The translations under genes and the position numbers were made by a program. Of a stretch of 64,000 nt of DNA, positions 9,764 through 19,203 are shown piece after piece. The stretch lies in the NCBI GenBank assembly GCA_035519135.1, contig DATIWX010000004.1, positions 192,045 through 256,044 of the forward strand, given 5' to 3'. Source of the DNA: VBDM01 sp035519135. Its GTDB lineage: Bacteria > Pseudomonadota > Gammaproteobacteria > Burkholderiales > SG8-39. Positions within the stretch are counted from its first letter, which is position 1. Every line of letters starts with the position of its first letter. The notes beneath the pieces are model-generated. The model was not told the DNA's origin. It searched no databases and saw nothing but the letters and a program-made list of their open reading frames with translations.

Positions 9764-12034
9764 ATGTCGTCGAGCCGCAATGCGCCCTGTCCCTGCGGGA
9801 GCGGCCGGAAGTACAAGCATTGCCACGGCGCGGACGCGACCCGGCCACGGAGAGCGGGGTCCGCCGACCGGCAACCTTCGCTCGAGCGGGCGCGAAACCT
9901 GCACCAGGCGGGCTACCTGCCCGAAGCCGAGGCCCTCTACCGGGAAATTCTCGAGCGCTCGCCGCGCAATGCGGACGCGATGAACATGTTCGGGATCCTC
10001 TGCGCGCAGCGCGGAGACCAGAACTCCGCGCTCGAATGGATCGGCAAGGCGATTGCGGTGGATTCGCGGAACGCGGCCTATCGTTTCAACTTCGGCAAGG
10101 CGCTGCTCCAGCTCAGGCGCCCGCGCGAAGCCTGCGAGGCGCTGGAGCGTTCGGTTTCTCTCGATCCCGGCAACGCCGATGCCTATAACGAGCTCGGCCT
10201 GGCGCGAGCGGAGACGGGGTCCTTCGAGGCAGCCGAAAAAGCATTTCGCCGAGCGCTGTCGCTGCAGCCGAGGCACTGGGAGGCGCACAACAATCTCGGT
10301 CTGCTCCTTCACCGGCTCGGAAGAGGCGAGGAAGCCATCCTGAGCCTGCGCAGGGCGCTCGAGCTCGAGCCGCGATCGGCGGAATCGCTGAGGAATCTGG
10401 GCCTGGTGCTGCGCGCGCAGGGGCGCGCTGGGGAAGCCGTGGAGGCTTGCCGTGCAGCGGCCGACCTGAACCCCGGGGATCCTGCAACGCTGACCAATCT
10501 CGGCAACGCTCTGGGTGATCTCTCCCGGGACGAAGAAGCAATCGGCTGTTTCCGGGACGCCGTGGCGGCCGCGCCGGAATACGCGGACGCCCATTACAAC
10601 TGGGGTTCTTTGTGCCTGCGGTCCGGACGATTCCGGGAGGCCGCGGATAGATTCCGCGCCGCCTTGGCGATCGATCCGCGTCTGGCGGAAGCCGAAAGCG
10701 GCCTTGCGTCTTCGCTGCACGACCTGGGGGAGGTCGAGGGCGCCATCGCGGCCTGCAGGAGGGCGCTGCAGCTCCGGCCGGAGGACACGAATACGCACTC
10801 TCAGCTGCTGTTTTCGCTCCTGCACTCCTCCGAGGTCGGACTGCGGCAGGTGTTCGACGAGCACCGCGAGTGGTCGCGAAGGCATGTTGCAGGGTATTCC
10901 TCGCATCTGGGGCGGCATGCGAACTCACGCGAGCCCGAGCGCCGCCTGCGCATCGGGTACGTGTCCGGCGATTTCCGGCATCACTCGGTCGCGCAATTCT
11001 TCGAGCCGGTGCTTGCCAGCCACGATCGCGCGGGCTTTGAGATTTTTTGCTACTACAACCTCTCCCGCGCGGACCAAACGACGGAGCGGCTGCGCCGCAG
11101 CGCCGGCCAATGGCGCGAGATCGCCTCCCTGGGTGACGACGCAGTCGCGGATCGGGTCCGCGCCGACCGGATCGACATTCTCGTGGACCTCAGCGGGCAT
11201 ACCAAATTCAACCGCCTGCCTGTGTTCGCGCGAAAGCCCGCGCCCGTGCAGGCGACCTGGCTTGGCTATCTCAATACTACCGGTCTGAGCGCGATCGACT
11301 ATCGGATCACCGACGGTCGCGCCAGTCCTGAGGGCCTGCTCGACGAATTTCACACCGAGCGCATCATCCGTCTTCCCGACAGCCAGTGGTGCTATCAAGC
11401 ACCGTCCGATTGTCCGGACGTGATGATTCCGCCGGCAATTCGCGAGGGAAAGCCGGTGACCTTCGGTGCTTTCTCCAGCCTCGCCAAGATTGGGCCCCGC
11501 GTAATCGCTCTGTGGTGCGCGCTGCTCGAGCGCCTTCCCGGCGCGCGGCTGCTCGTCATGGGTTTGGGCCTGGAATCCATGCGCGACGAGTACCTTTCGC
11601 GCTTTGCTTCGCGAGGCGCTGCCGCGCAGCGCGTCGACCTGCGCGGCTTCCAGTCTTTTCACGACTATCTGGCGGCGCACGGGGCCGTGGACGCGATGCT
11701 CGATACCTTCCCCTACACCGGCGGAACTACGACCTGTCATGCTCTGTGGATGGGAGTGCCGGTGATCTCGCTGGCTGGAGACTCGGGTCCTTCGCGCGGC
11801 GGAGCGAGCGTGCTGGGAACGATCGGCCTGGACGAGCTGCTGGCCCACACGCCCGAGCAGTATCTGGACAAGGCGTGCTCGCTGGCGAATGATCCGGAAC
11901 GGCTCGCGGAACTGCGCGCGGGGATGCGTGGGCGCATGTCGGTGTCGCCGCTCATGGATTCGGCGCGCTTTACCCGTAATCTGGAGGACGCCTATCGTTC
12001 CATGTGGCGGCAGTGGTGCAAGGAAAGGACGTAG
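9764..12034 (+). CDS. SEC-C / TPR / O-GlcNAc transferase (SPINDLY-like, GT41) fusion
   Basis: 756-residue three-part protein. Residues 1-25 are a SEC-C zinc motif (CPCGSGRKYKHCHG, pattern CxC-x8-CH). Residues about 40-380 are a series of roughly nine to ten tetratricopeptide repeats (for example AEALYREILERSPRNADAMN). Residues about 385-756 match the catalytic half of GT41 O-linked GlcNAc transferases: GYVSGDFRHHSVAQFFEPVL, QATWLGYLNTTGLSAIDYRITD, and the nucleotide-binding DTFPYTGGTTTCHALWMGVPV. Expected activity is glycosyl transfer to Ser/Thr of proteins, with the TPRs binding substrate. No signal peptide is seen, so it is likely cytosolic. Targets are unknown. Confidence 0.9.
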   Translation: MSSSRNAPCPCGSGRKYKHCHGADATRPRRAGSADRQPSLERARNLHQAGYLPEAEALYREILERSPRNADAMNMFGILCAQRGDQNSALEWIGKAIAVDSRNAAYRFNFGKALLQLRRPREACEALERSVSLDPGNADAYNELGLARAETGSFEAAEKAFRRALSLQPRHWEAHNNLGLLLHRLGRGEEAILSLRRALELEPRSAESLRNLGLVLRAQGRAGEAVEACRAAADLNPGDPATLTNLGNALGDLSRDEEAIGCFRDAVAAAPEYADAHYNWGSLCLRSGRFREAADRFRAALAIDPRLAEAESGLASSLHDLGEVEGAIAACRRALQLRPEDTNTHSQLLFSLLHSSEVGLRQVFDEHREWSRRHVAGYSSHLGRHANSREPERRLRIGYVSGDFRHHSVAQFFEPVLASHDRAGFEIFCYYNLSRADQTTERLRRSAGQWREIASLGDDAVADRVRADRIDILVDLSGHTKFNRLPVFARKPAPVQATWLGYLNTTGLSAIDYRITDGRASPEGLLDEFHTERIIRLPDSQWCYQAPSDCPDVMIPPAIREGKPVTFGAFSSLAKIGPRVIALWCALLERLPGARLLVMGLGLESMRDEYLSRFASRGAAAQRVDLRGFQSFHDYLAAHGAVDAMLDTFPYTGGTTTCHALWMGVPVISLAGDSGPSRGGASVLGTIGLDELLAHTPEQYLDKACSLANDPERLAELRAGMRGRMSVSPLMDSARFTRNLEDAYRSMWRQWCKERT

Positions 12035-12042
12035 GTCTGCGA

Positions 12043-13449
12043 ATGAATGATCTGCTGGAGCGTATTCGAGGCATCGTCGGCCCGGTGGGGCTGATCGGTT
12101 CGGCGGAAGAAATCGAACCGTACGCGACCGACTGGCGCAAGCGCTACCAGGGCAAGGCGGTGGCCGTCGTGAAACCGGCTTCGACAGCGGAGGTCGCCGC
12201 CGTGGTCCGCGCCTGCGCGGAGACGCGCACGGCGATCGTTCCGCAGGGCGGGAACACCGGTCTGTGCGGCGCGGCGACGCCGGATGCAAGCGGCTCGCAG
12301 ATCGTTCTCAATCTGTCGCGCATGAACCGCGTCCGGGCGGTCGATACCCACAACAACACCATCACGGCGGAGGCGGGGTGCGTCCTGGCCGGCCTTCACA
12401 AGGCCGCGGAGGAGGCCGGGCGCCTCTTTCCCCTGAGTCTCGCTTCCGAGGGGAGCTGCGAAATCGGCGGCAACCTCTCGACGAACGCGGGCGGCACGGC
12501 GGTACTGCGCTACGGTAACGCCCGCGATCTCGTGCTGGGACTCGAAGTCGTCCTGCCCTCGGGCGAGATCTGGGACGGCTTGCGCGGCCTGCGCAAGGAC
12601 AACACCGGCTACGATCTCAAACAGGTCTTCGTTGGCGCGGAGGGAACGCTCGGCGTAATTACGGCGGCGGTGCTGAAGCTCTTCCCCTTGCCCCGGTCGC
12701 GCGCGACCGCCGTGGTGGCGCTGCAGGATCCCGAAAGCGCGCTGCAGCTGCTGAAGCGAACGCTCGAAGAGGGAGGCGAACGGCTCACGGGGTTCGAGCT
12801 GTTCTCCGATTCCTGCCTTTCGCTCGTGCTCAAGCACTTCAAGGGCGTCGCCGCGCCTTTCGCCCGGCGCTTTCCCCAGTACGTGCTCATGGAGCTTTCC
12901 GATACCCGCCGGGGGAATGCGGTAGCGAGTCTGGCCGAAAGCATCCTGGGCGCGGCGCTCGAGGAAAACGACATTCTCGATGCGGCGATCGCACAGAGCG
13001 ATGCCCAGGCCAGGGCCTTCTGGAAGCTGCGCGAATTCATCTCCGAGGCGCAGGCGCACGAGGGTCCGAACATCAAGCATGACGTGTCGATCCCGATATC
13101 CGCGATTCCCGAATTCATACGGAGGACGGACGCCGAGCTCGCAAGCGCCCATCCCGGGGTTCGAATGGTGACCTTCGGCCACGTGGGTGACGGCAACCTG
13201 CACTACAACGTATCGGCCCCCGAAGGAATAGCGCCCGACGTTTTCGTGAAAGAAACCGCGGCGATCAATCGCATCGTGCACGACAGCGTTGCGCGGTTCC
13301 GGGGCTCGATCAGCGCCGAGCATGGCCTGGGGCAGCTCAAGCGGGAGGAGATCCGGCGGTACAAGTCATCGCTCGAACTGGAGCTGATGCGCAGGATCAA
13401 GAGTGCGCTGGATCCAAACGGGATCATGAACCCCGGCAAGGTTCTCTAG
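12043..13449 (+). CDS. GlcD-like FAD-linked D-2-hydroxyacid dehydrogenase
   Basis: 468-residue flavoprotein with an N-terminal FAD_binding_4 (PCMH) domain and a C-terminal FAD-oxidase domain, as in GlcD, D-lactate dehydrogenase and D-2-hydroxyglutarate dehydrogenase. Visible motifs are IVPQGGNTGLCGAATPDASG, EIGGNLSTNAGGTAVLRYGN, GAEGTLGVITAA and, near the C-terminus, TFGHVGDGNLHYN and SAEHGLGQLKR. No GlcE or GlcF subunit genes follow, which favours a stand-alone 2-hydroxyglutarate or lactate dehydrogenase over glycolate oxidase. ATG 12043 lies 9 nt after the preceding stop. Confidence 0.9.
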   Translation: MNDLLERIRGIVGPVGLIGSAEEIEPYATDWRKRYQGKAVAVVKPASTAEVAAVVRACAETRTAIVPQGGNTGLCGAATPDASGSQIVLNLSRMNRVRAVDTHNNTITAEAGCVLAGLHKAAEEAGRLFPLSLASEGSCEIGGNLSTNAGGTAVLRYGNARDLVLGLEVVLPSGEIWDGLRGLRKDNTGYDLKQVFVGAEGTLGVITAAVLKLFPLPRSRATAVVALQDPESALQLLKRTLEEGGERLTGFELFSDSCLSLVLKHFKGVAAPFARRFPQYVLMELSDTRRGNAVASLAESILGAALEENDILDAAIAQSDAQARAFWKLREFISEAQAHEGPNIKHDVSIPISAIPEFIRRTDAELASAHPGVRMVTFGHVGDGNLHYNVSAPEGIAPDVFVKETAAINRIVHDSVARFRGSISAEHGLGQLKREEIRRYKSSLELELMRRIKSALDPNGIMNPGKVL

Positions 13450-13458
13450 CGTGCAAGC

Positions 13459-13486
13459 TGGACAAGCTGCGCAAGCGTGTTATACA
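13459..13486 (+). promoter_or_regulatory. Predicted sigma70 promoter of the trp operon
   Basis: TGGACA (13459-13464) and TATACA (13481-13486) are separated by 16 nt. Transcription would start near 13493, giving a leader of about 165 nt before trpE. The leader holds several GC-rich inverted repeats, including an 8-bp stem GCGCGCCG/CGGCGCGC at about 13597-13622, but no U-tract follows it and no Trp-rich leader peptide is visible. Confidence 0.55.
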
Positions 13487-13660
13487 GTAGCCGCTTCCAA
13501 GAAAGCCGCAAAGCAGGTCTTGATCGTGCTCTTCGAAAACGCAGGAACTCGGGTGCAATGGCGCTGGCGCCGGTGGCGCAGCTAGCCGGTAGTCGCTAGC
13601 GCGCCGTCTCTAGTACGGCGCGCACCCGCAGTACCCGCAACGTTTTCGTGGAGCAGTCAG

Positions 13661-15142
13661 ATGACTGAAGCAGAGTTTCAGCGGCTTGCCGCCCAGGGTT
13701 TCAACCGCGTTCCCCTAGTCGCAGAGACCTTCGCCGATCTCGACACGCCGCTTTCCCTCTACCTCAAGCTTGCCAATCGCTCCAACAGCTACCTGCTCGA
13801 GTCCGTCGAAGGGGGCGAGCGTTTCGGACGCTATTCGTTCATCGGACTCGCTGCGCAGGTGCGCCTGCGCGCGGTTGGGAGACTCGTGACCGTGACACAC
13901 GGCGATGCGGTTGTCGAAAAGTCCCAGTCTGCGGATCCGCTCGGATTCGTGCGCGAGTTCCTGGGGCGCTATCGCGTCGCAGAGCTGCCCGGCCTTCCCC
14001 GGTTCTGCGGTGGCCTGGTCGGGTATTTCGGCTACGACGTCGTACGCTGGATCGAGCCCCGGCTCTCCGGAGGATGGCTCAAGCCCGATCCGCTGGGTTG
14101 CCCCGACATGCTCCTGCTGGTATCCGAGGAGCTCGCCGTCATCGACAACCTGTCCGGCAAGCTCTATCTCGTCGTCTATGCCGATCCGGCCAAGCCGCGT
14201 GCGTGGCACGATGCCCAGGCGCGCCTGCGGGAGTTGCTCGGCGCACTGAGGCTGCCGCTGTCCCTGCCGCCGGAGCGTCGCGACGCAGGCGCCGAGGTGA
14301 CCTCCAATTTCGGCCCGGAGGCTTTTCGAGAGGCGGTCGGGCGCGCAATCCGCTACGTCCGCGACGGCGACATCATGCAGGTCGTATTGTCACAGCGGTT
14401 TTCGCGACCCTACTCGGGAAGCCCCCTTTCGCTGTACCGCGCGTTGCGTTCGATCAACCCTTCGCCTTACATGTTCTATCTTGATTTCGGCGACTTCCAG
14501 GTGGTCGGGGCGTCTCCCGAGATACTGGTGCGCCACGAGCACGGCACGGTGACGGTCAGGCCGATCGCCGGCACGCGGCCCCGGGGCGCGACGCGCGACG
14601 AGGACTTGGACCTCGAGCGAGAGCTGCTCGAGGATCCCAAGGAGCGCGCCGAGCACGTGATGCTCGTCGATCTGGGCCGCAACGACGTCGGGCGCGTCGC
14701 CGCCACCGGAACCGTCCGGCTCACCGAAAAGATGATCGTCGAACGCTATTCGCATGTGATGCACATCGTGTCGAACGTCGAGGGCAGATTGATCGAGGGG
14801 CTGGATAGCCTGGACGTGCTGCGTGCGGCGTTTCCGGCCGGCACGGTCAGCGGCGCCCCCAAGGTGCGCGCGATGGAAATCATCGACGAGCTGGAGCGCG
14901 ACAAGCGCGGTCTGTACGCGGGCGCGGTCGGGTACCTGGGCTTCAACGGGGATATGGACCTCGCCATCGCCATCCGCACGGCCTTGGTCAAGGCAGGGCA
15001 GATGCACGTTCAAGCCGGCGCGGGAATCGTGGCCGACTCGGTGCCAGAAAGCGAATGGGAGGAGACGCGCGCCAAGGCCAGCGCCGTGCTTCGCGCCGCG
15101 GAGATTGCGATGAGCGGCATGGACGGGAGGGGGGGATCGTGA
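13661..15142 (+). CDS. trpE: Anthranilate synthase component I
   Basis: 493-residue chorismate-using subunit that makes anthranilate with TrpG-supplied ammonia; first committed step of tryptophan synthesis. The N-terminal regulatory region contains the SNSYLLESVEGG-type motif of the Trp feedback site. The chorismate-binding domain shows DIMQVVLSQRF, NPSPYMFYLDF, GASPEILV, PIAGTRPRG, ERAEHVMLVDLGRND and AFPAGTVSGAPKVRAMEIID. It leads trpEGDC and overlaps trpG by 4 nt. Confidence 0.97.
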   Translation: MTEAEFQRLAAQGFNRVPLVAETFADLDTPLSLYLKLANRSNSYLLESVEGGERFGRYSFIGLAAQVRLRAVGRLVTVTHGDAVVEKSQSADPLGFVREFLGRYRVAELPGLPRFCGGLVGYFGYDVVRWIEPRLSGGWLKPDPLGCPDMLLLVSEELAVIDNLSGKLYLVVYADPAKPRAWHDAQARLRELLGALRLPLSLPPERRDAGAEVTSNFGPEAFREAVGRAIRYVRDGDIMQVVLSQRFSRPYSGSPLSLYRALRSINPSPYMFYLDFGDFQVVGASPEILVRHEHGTVTVRPIAGTRPRGATRDEDLDLERELLEDPKERAEHVMLVDLGRNDVGRVAATGTVRLTEKMIVERYSHVMHIVSNVEGRLIEGLDSLDVLRAAFPAGTVSGAPKVRAMEIIDELERDKRGLYAGAVGYLGFNGDMDLAIAIRTALVKAGQMHVQAGAGIVADSVPESEWEETRAKASAVLRAAEIAMSGMDGRGGS

Positions 15143-15711
15143 TCTTGATGATCGACAACTACGACTCCTTCACCTGGAATCTAGTGCAGTATCTGCGGGA
15201 ACTGGGAACCCTGGTCAAGGTGGTTCGCAACGACGAGATCGGAACCGAGGACATCGATGCGTTGCGGCCGACGGGCATCGTCATCTCGCCGGGACCCTGC
15301 ACGCCCGCGGAGGCGGGCGTATCGATCGCCGCGATACGCGAGTTTTCCGGCAAGATCCCGATTCTGGGCGTGTGCCTGGGGCATCAGGCGATCGGCCAGG
15401 CCTTCGGCGGCAAAGTGGGCCACGCGGCGAAGGTCGTCCACGGAAAGACGTCGACGATCAGGCATTCGGGCAAGGGCTTGTTTCGCGGGCTCCCGGACCC
15501 TTTCACTGCCACCCGCTATCACTCCCTGGCCATACTGCGCGCGAGCCTGCCCGGCTGCCTGGAGGTCACCGCCGAGTCCGAGGACGGTGAGATCATGGGC
15601 GTTCGCCACCGCGAATTCGCCGTGGAGGGGGTGCAATTCCATCCCGAGTCCTTTCTCACGGAGCACGGACACGCGCTCTTGAAGAATTTCCTGCAACTGG
15701 AGGTGGCATGA
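15139..15711 (+). CDS. trpG: Anthranilate synthase glutamine amidotransferase component II
   Basis: 190-residue class I glutamine amidotransferase. MIDNYDSFTWNLVQYL at the start, the nucleophilic Cys in LGVCLGHQAIGQ and the His/Glu pair in VQFHPESFLTEHG are all present. The start is GTG 15139, overlapping the trpE stop (GTGA); an in-frame ATG 9 nt later is the alternative. It overlaps trpD by 4 nt. It may also serve p-aminobenzoate synthase (dual-use TrpG/PabA), which sequence cannot decide. Confidence 0.96.
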   Translation: MILMIDNYDSFTWNLVQYLRELGTLVKVVRNDEIGTEDIDALRPTGIVISPGPCTPAEAGVSIAAIREFSGKIPILGVCLGHQAIGQAFGGKVGHAAKVVHGKTSTIRHSGKGLFRGLPDPFTATRYHSLAILRASLPGCLEVTAESEDGEIMGVRHREFAVEGVQFHPESFLTEHGHALLKNFLQLEVA

Positions 15712-16742
15712 GCATCACGGCCCAGGAAGCATTGGCGCGGACCATCGAGCACCGCGAGATATTCCACGACGAAATGCTCGATCTGATGCGCCAGATCATG
15801 AGCGGTCAGGTCTCGCCCGTGATGATCGCTGCCATCATCGTGGGCCTGCGGGTCAAGAAGGAAACGATCGGGGAGATCACTGCCGCGGCTCAGGTCATGC
15901 GCGAGCTCGCGACCCGAGTCACGGTGAAAGATACCGACAAGCTCGTCGACATCGTCGGAACGGGAGGAGACGGCGCGCATACGTTCAACATCTCAACGGC
16001 GTCCATGTTCGTCTGCGCCGCGGCGGGCGCGCGCGTCGCCAAGCACGGCAACCGCGCGGTATCTTCGCAATCGGGCAGCGCCGACGTGCTCGAAGCGCTG
16101 GGTGCCAATATCAACCTCAAGCCCGAGCAGGTCGGGCGCTGCATCGACGAAGTCGGCGTCGGGTTCATGTTCGCGCCGGCGCATCACGCTGCGATGAAGC
16201 ACGCCGCACCGGTAAGGCGCGAGCTTGGCGTTCGCACCATCTTCAACATCCTCGGCCCGCTGACCAATCCAGCCGGCGCACAGATGCAGGTCATGGGCGT
16301 GTTTCACCCCGACCTTGTCGGCATCCAGATCCGGGTACTGCAGCGTCTCGGGGCCCAGCGCGCGATGACCGTTTACGGTCTTGAAGGACTGGACGAAATC
16401 TCGGTGAGCGGCCAGACGATGATCGGGGAGCTGAGGGAAGGGAAGATAGTCGAGTACCTGGTCCATCCCGAGCGATTCGGCCTGCCCGTGCACGACCCGC
16501 GGGCGTTGCGTGTGGCGACGGTGGAGGAGTCCCGCAAGGTGGTCGTGGCGGCGCTGGAGAATGCCCCGGGCCCGGCCCGCGATATCGTGGCGCTGAACGC
16601 CGGTGCTGCCATCTATATCGCTGGTCAGGCGCCGAGCTTCGAGGACGGCGTGGAGAGGGCCTTCGAGCTGATCAAGAGCGGTGCTGCGCGTGCCAAGCTC
16701 GAGGCGTTCGTCAGGTTCACGCAACAACTCGCGCGTGGCTGA
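15708..16742 (+). CDS. trpD: Anthranilate phosphoribosyltransferase
   Basis: 344-residue class of nucleoside-phosphorylase-fold transferase joining anthranilate and PRPP. Signature segments are VDIVGTGGDGAHTFNIST, AKHGNRAVSSQSGSADVLEALG, FMFAPAHHAAMKHAAPVRRELGVRTIFNILGPLTNPA and GLDEIS. ATG overlaps the trpG stop (ATGA) and the gene overlaps trpC by 8 nt, so the operon is fully coupled. Confidence 0.97.
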   Translation: MSITAQEALARTIEHREIFHDEMLDLMRQIMSGQVSPVMIAAIIVGLRVKKETIGEITAAAQVMRELATRVTVKDTDKLVDIVGTGGDGAHTFNISTASMFVCAAAGARVAKHGNRAVSSQSGSADVLEALGANINLKPEQVGRCIDEVGVGFMFAPAHHAAMKHAAPVRRELGVRTIFNILGPLTNPAGAQMQVMGVFHPDLVGIQIRVLQRLGAQRAMTVYGLEGLDEISVSGQTMIGELREGKIVEYLVHPERFGLPVHDPRALRVATVEESRKVVVAALENAPGPARDIVALNAGAAIYIAGQAPSFEDGVERAFELIKSGAARAKLEAFVRFTQQLARG

Positions 16743-17523
16743 CATCCTGGAGAGGATTCTCGCCGTCAAGGCCGAGGAGATCGCGAAGGCGAAGGGAAGA
16801 ATCGGCGCGACCTTGATGCGGCGTCGTGCGGAAGAGGCCGACAAGCCCCGGGACTTTACGGGAGCGCTGCGCCGGAAGATCGCGGCCGGCCTGCCCGCGG
16901 TGATCGCCGAGATCAAGAAGGCAAGCCCCAGCAAGGGCCTGCTGCGGGAGCAATTCGATCCCGCTGCGATCGCGCGCTCCTATGCGGAGCACGGAGCCGC
17001 CTGCCTGTCGGTGCTGACCGACCAACGTTTCTTCCAGGGTTGCACCGAGGATCTCGCCGCGGCACGCAGCGCCTGCGAGCTTCCGGTCCTGCGGAAAGAC
17101 TTCATCGTCGATCCCTACCAGATCCACGAATCGCGAGCGCAGGGCGCCGATTGCGTGCTCTTGATCGTCGCTGCCCTCGACTTGCCGCGCATGCTGGAGC
17201 TCGAGTCCGCCGCCGTTTCGCTAGGGATGGCGGTTCTGGTCGAGGTGCATAACCGCGCCGAGCTCGACCTGGCACTGCGGCTCGCGACCCCGCTCATCGG
17301 TATCAACAACCGCGACTTGCGCACCTTTGAGACGAAGCTCGAAATCACCCTGAGCCTCGCCCCTCAGGTTCCGGCACCGCGCATCGTAGTGACCGAAAGC
17401 GGGATACTCGCGCCTGAACACGCGCACCGGCTGCGAAAGGGAGGCGTGCAGGCTTTTTTGGTCGGTGAAGCCTTCATGCGCGCAGCAGATCCGGGTGGCG
17501 AACTCGCGCATTTCTTTCTTTAA
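16735..17523 (+). CDS. trpC: Indole-3-glycerol phosphate synthase
   Basis: 262-residue TIM-barrel enzyme closing the indole ring from CdRP. Motifs: AEIKKASPSKGLLR, SVLTDQRFFQG, LPVLRKDFIVDPYQIHESRAQGAD, LVEVHNRAELDLAL, IGINNRDLRTFE and VTESGI. It starts with GTG at 16735 inside the trpD 3' end; the family begins a few residues before DILERI. It is mono-functional, not fused to TrpF. trpF, trpB and trpA are not in the window. Confidence 0.96.
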   Translation: MADILERILAVKAEEIAKAKGRIGATLMRRRAEEADKPRDFTGALRRKIAAGLPAVIAEIKKASPSKGLLREQFDPAAIARSYAEHGAACLSVLTDQRFFQGCTEDLAAARSACELPVLRKDFIVDPYQIHESRAQGADCVLLIVAALDLPRMLELESAAVSLGMAVLVEVHNRAELDLALRLATPLIGINNRDLRTFETKLEITLSLAPQVPAPRIVVTESGILAPEHAHRLRKGGVQAFLVGEAFMRAADPGGELAHFFL

Positions 17524-17718
17524 CCAACTGATGTGAAAGTATATTCCAGCAGAAGTTGCATGAATACAACAACCATTGCCGGTTCATGCGCAAAAAATCA
17601 CACTTGTTATTGAGCTTGAAAGACTGGATTGGCAGAATTGCAACAGCCCATGTTCAGGGTTAAAGCGGGCGGTGCAGCTTGGCTGCCTTCGAGTCAAATA
17701 GAAGAGGAGATATTCTCG

Positions 17719-19083
17719 ATGAACAAGAAGCTAATGGCACTGGCGGTTGCCGGCGCGCTAACGGCGCCGGGACTCGTTGTCGCGCAAGTCCCGACGACGC
17801 TCACGGCACAACCCGGCGTAGCCTCCAATGCCGGCATCACGTTGTATGGGCGGGTCGATGAGACCGTCATGTACGACCAGTTCAAAGGCGCGGCGAATAC
17901 GGCAATTTCTGATGTGAAGAAGTCGGACCTCTATTCGCCTGGCAACGCCATGGGCGTCAAAGGCCGGGAAGACCTGGGCGGTGGCACGGCAGCCTGGTTC
18001 CAGCTCGAGATCGGCGTGTGGCCGTCCGAGCGTCTGGAAACGTCGACGGTCACCGGCAACAACTGGGGCGGGCGCAATTCGGGCATCGGCATCTCCAGCG
18101 GCGCCGGCGACATCATGTTCGGCGTGTGGGACACGCCCTACAAGGCGGTCGACTTCGTGTGGAACTCCATCAATTCCGGCGGTTTCTCTGCCGGCGGGGT
18201 CATCATGAACATGGCCGATTCCACCGGCGCTCTGAACAACGCCCTGTGCACGAACGCTGTTAGCAACGGTACCGGCAGCGTCACCACGGGGGCGAACGGC
18301 GTGTGCGTAACCGAAGCGACGGCCAGCAATACGGCATGGTCGCGGCGCGTCAGCAATTCCGTTCAGTACTGGTCGCCCGTGATGAGCGGTTTCCAGGTCA
18401 AAGTGATGACCGCCCTGGCGAACTATCAGTCTCCGGGCAACGTCGCGTTCGCCTCCGGCCTGCCGAAGCCCAAGGAATACTCCGCCAATGCAACCTGGGC
18501 GCGCGGACCGCTGTCGGTCGGGCTCGGGTATGACTACCACGAGGGGCTGCGCCCGGGTACTGCTGCGGGCCAGAACGCCAACCCGAAGGATAGCGCGGTG
18601 CAGATCGGCGCGAAGTGGAATTTCGGGCCGGGCGAGATCGGCGCGGGCTACGAGCAGATCACCTACGGGAACAGCGCAGCCAGCGGCGCCACGGACAATG
18701 GGATGAAAGTCCCGGCGTACGTCGTCAACGGCAGATTCAACGCAGGCCCGGGCGCGTTCTGGGCCAGCTACTCCGGTTCGGACGCCAAGAGCTGCAGTAC
18801 GACTAACACAACGGCGACCAGCATCGGCACCGCGGTCTGCGGCGTGAAGGCGAAGGAGTATTCGATCGGCTACGACTACATCCTGTCGAAGCGCACCAAG
18901 ATGTACATCGCTTTCAACAAGATCGACAACGGCACAACGACGCTCGGTAACGGAAGCGTAGTCGGCTCGAGCTACTACTACATCGCCGGCCCGGCGGCGA
19001 ACGCCAACAACGGGACGGGCGGCGCTCTTGCCGCGGGCACGGACGTGACCACGTACGGGCTTGGCATTCAGCACGTGTTCTGA
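17719..19083 (+). CDS. Gram-negative general porin
   Basis: 454-residue outer-membrane porin of the betaproteobacterial OmpC/Omp32 type. MNKKLMALAVAGALTAPGLV is the signal peptide. The mature protein starts SNAGITLYGRVDETVMYDQF and ends in the beta-barrel signature VTTYGLGIQHVF with terminal Phe. Alternating amphipathic strands and a GSVVGSSYYYIAG-type loop are seen throughout. The start is ATG 17719 with an AGAGGAG ribosome-binding site; an upstream in-frame start lacks one. The ~195 bp upstream are AT-richer than the rest and probably hold regulatory sites, but I could not assign a specific box. Confidence 0.93.
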   Translation: MNKKLMALAVAGALTAPGLVVAQVPTTLTAQPGVASNAGITLYGRVDETVMYDQFKGAANTAISDVKKSDLYSPGNAMGVKGREDLGGGTAAWFQLEIGVWPSERLETSTVTGNNWGGRNSGIGISSGAGDIMFGVWDTPYKAVDFVWNSINSGGFSAGGVIMNMADSTGALNNALCTNAVSNGTGSVTTGANGVCVTEATASNTAWSRRVSNSVQYWSPVMSGFQVKVMTALANYQSPGNVAFASGLPKPKEYSANATWARGPLSVGLGYDYHEGLRPGTAAGQNANPKDSAVQIGAKWNFGPGEIGAGYEQITYGNSAASGATDNGMKVPAYVVNGRFNAGPGAFWASYSGSDAKSCSTTNTTATSIGTAVCGVKAKEYSIGYDYILSKRTKMYIAFNKIDNGTTTLGNGSVVGSSYYYIAGPAANANNGTGGALAAGTDVTTYGLGIQHVF

Positions 19084-19102
19084 TCCATCTGCAACGGTCA
19101 GG

Positions 19103-19129
19103 AAAGGCGCCTTCGGGCGCCTTTTTTTT
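19103..19129 (+). terminator. Intrinsic terminator after the porin gene
   Basis: Inverted repeat AAAGGCGCC-TTCG-GGCGCCTTT with a UUCG tetraloop followed by a T-run, 19 nt after the porin stop. Confidence 0.92.
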
Positions 19130-19203
19130 GGCCGGATGCTTGCGAGCGAACCGGCTTGGGATACCATCTGCAAACGGAAGAAACGGACAATCTCGGTCGC
19201 AGT

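Noticed and set aside
9050..10918. 622-codon open frame on the minus strand across rpe and the OGT fusion
   Set aside because: Antisense to two well-identified genes; its composition (Arg/Gln/Pro/His-rich, no domain) is what high-GC third positions produce.
13597..13622. Strong GC hairpin in the trpE leader considered as an attenuator terminator
   Set aside because: No T-run follows and no Trp-codon leader peptide precedes it.
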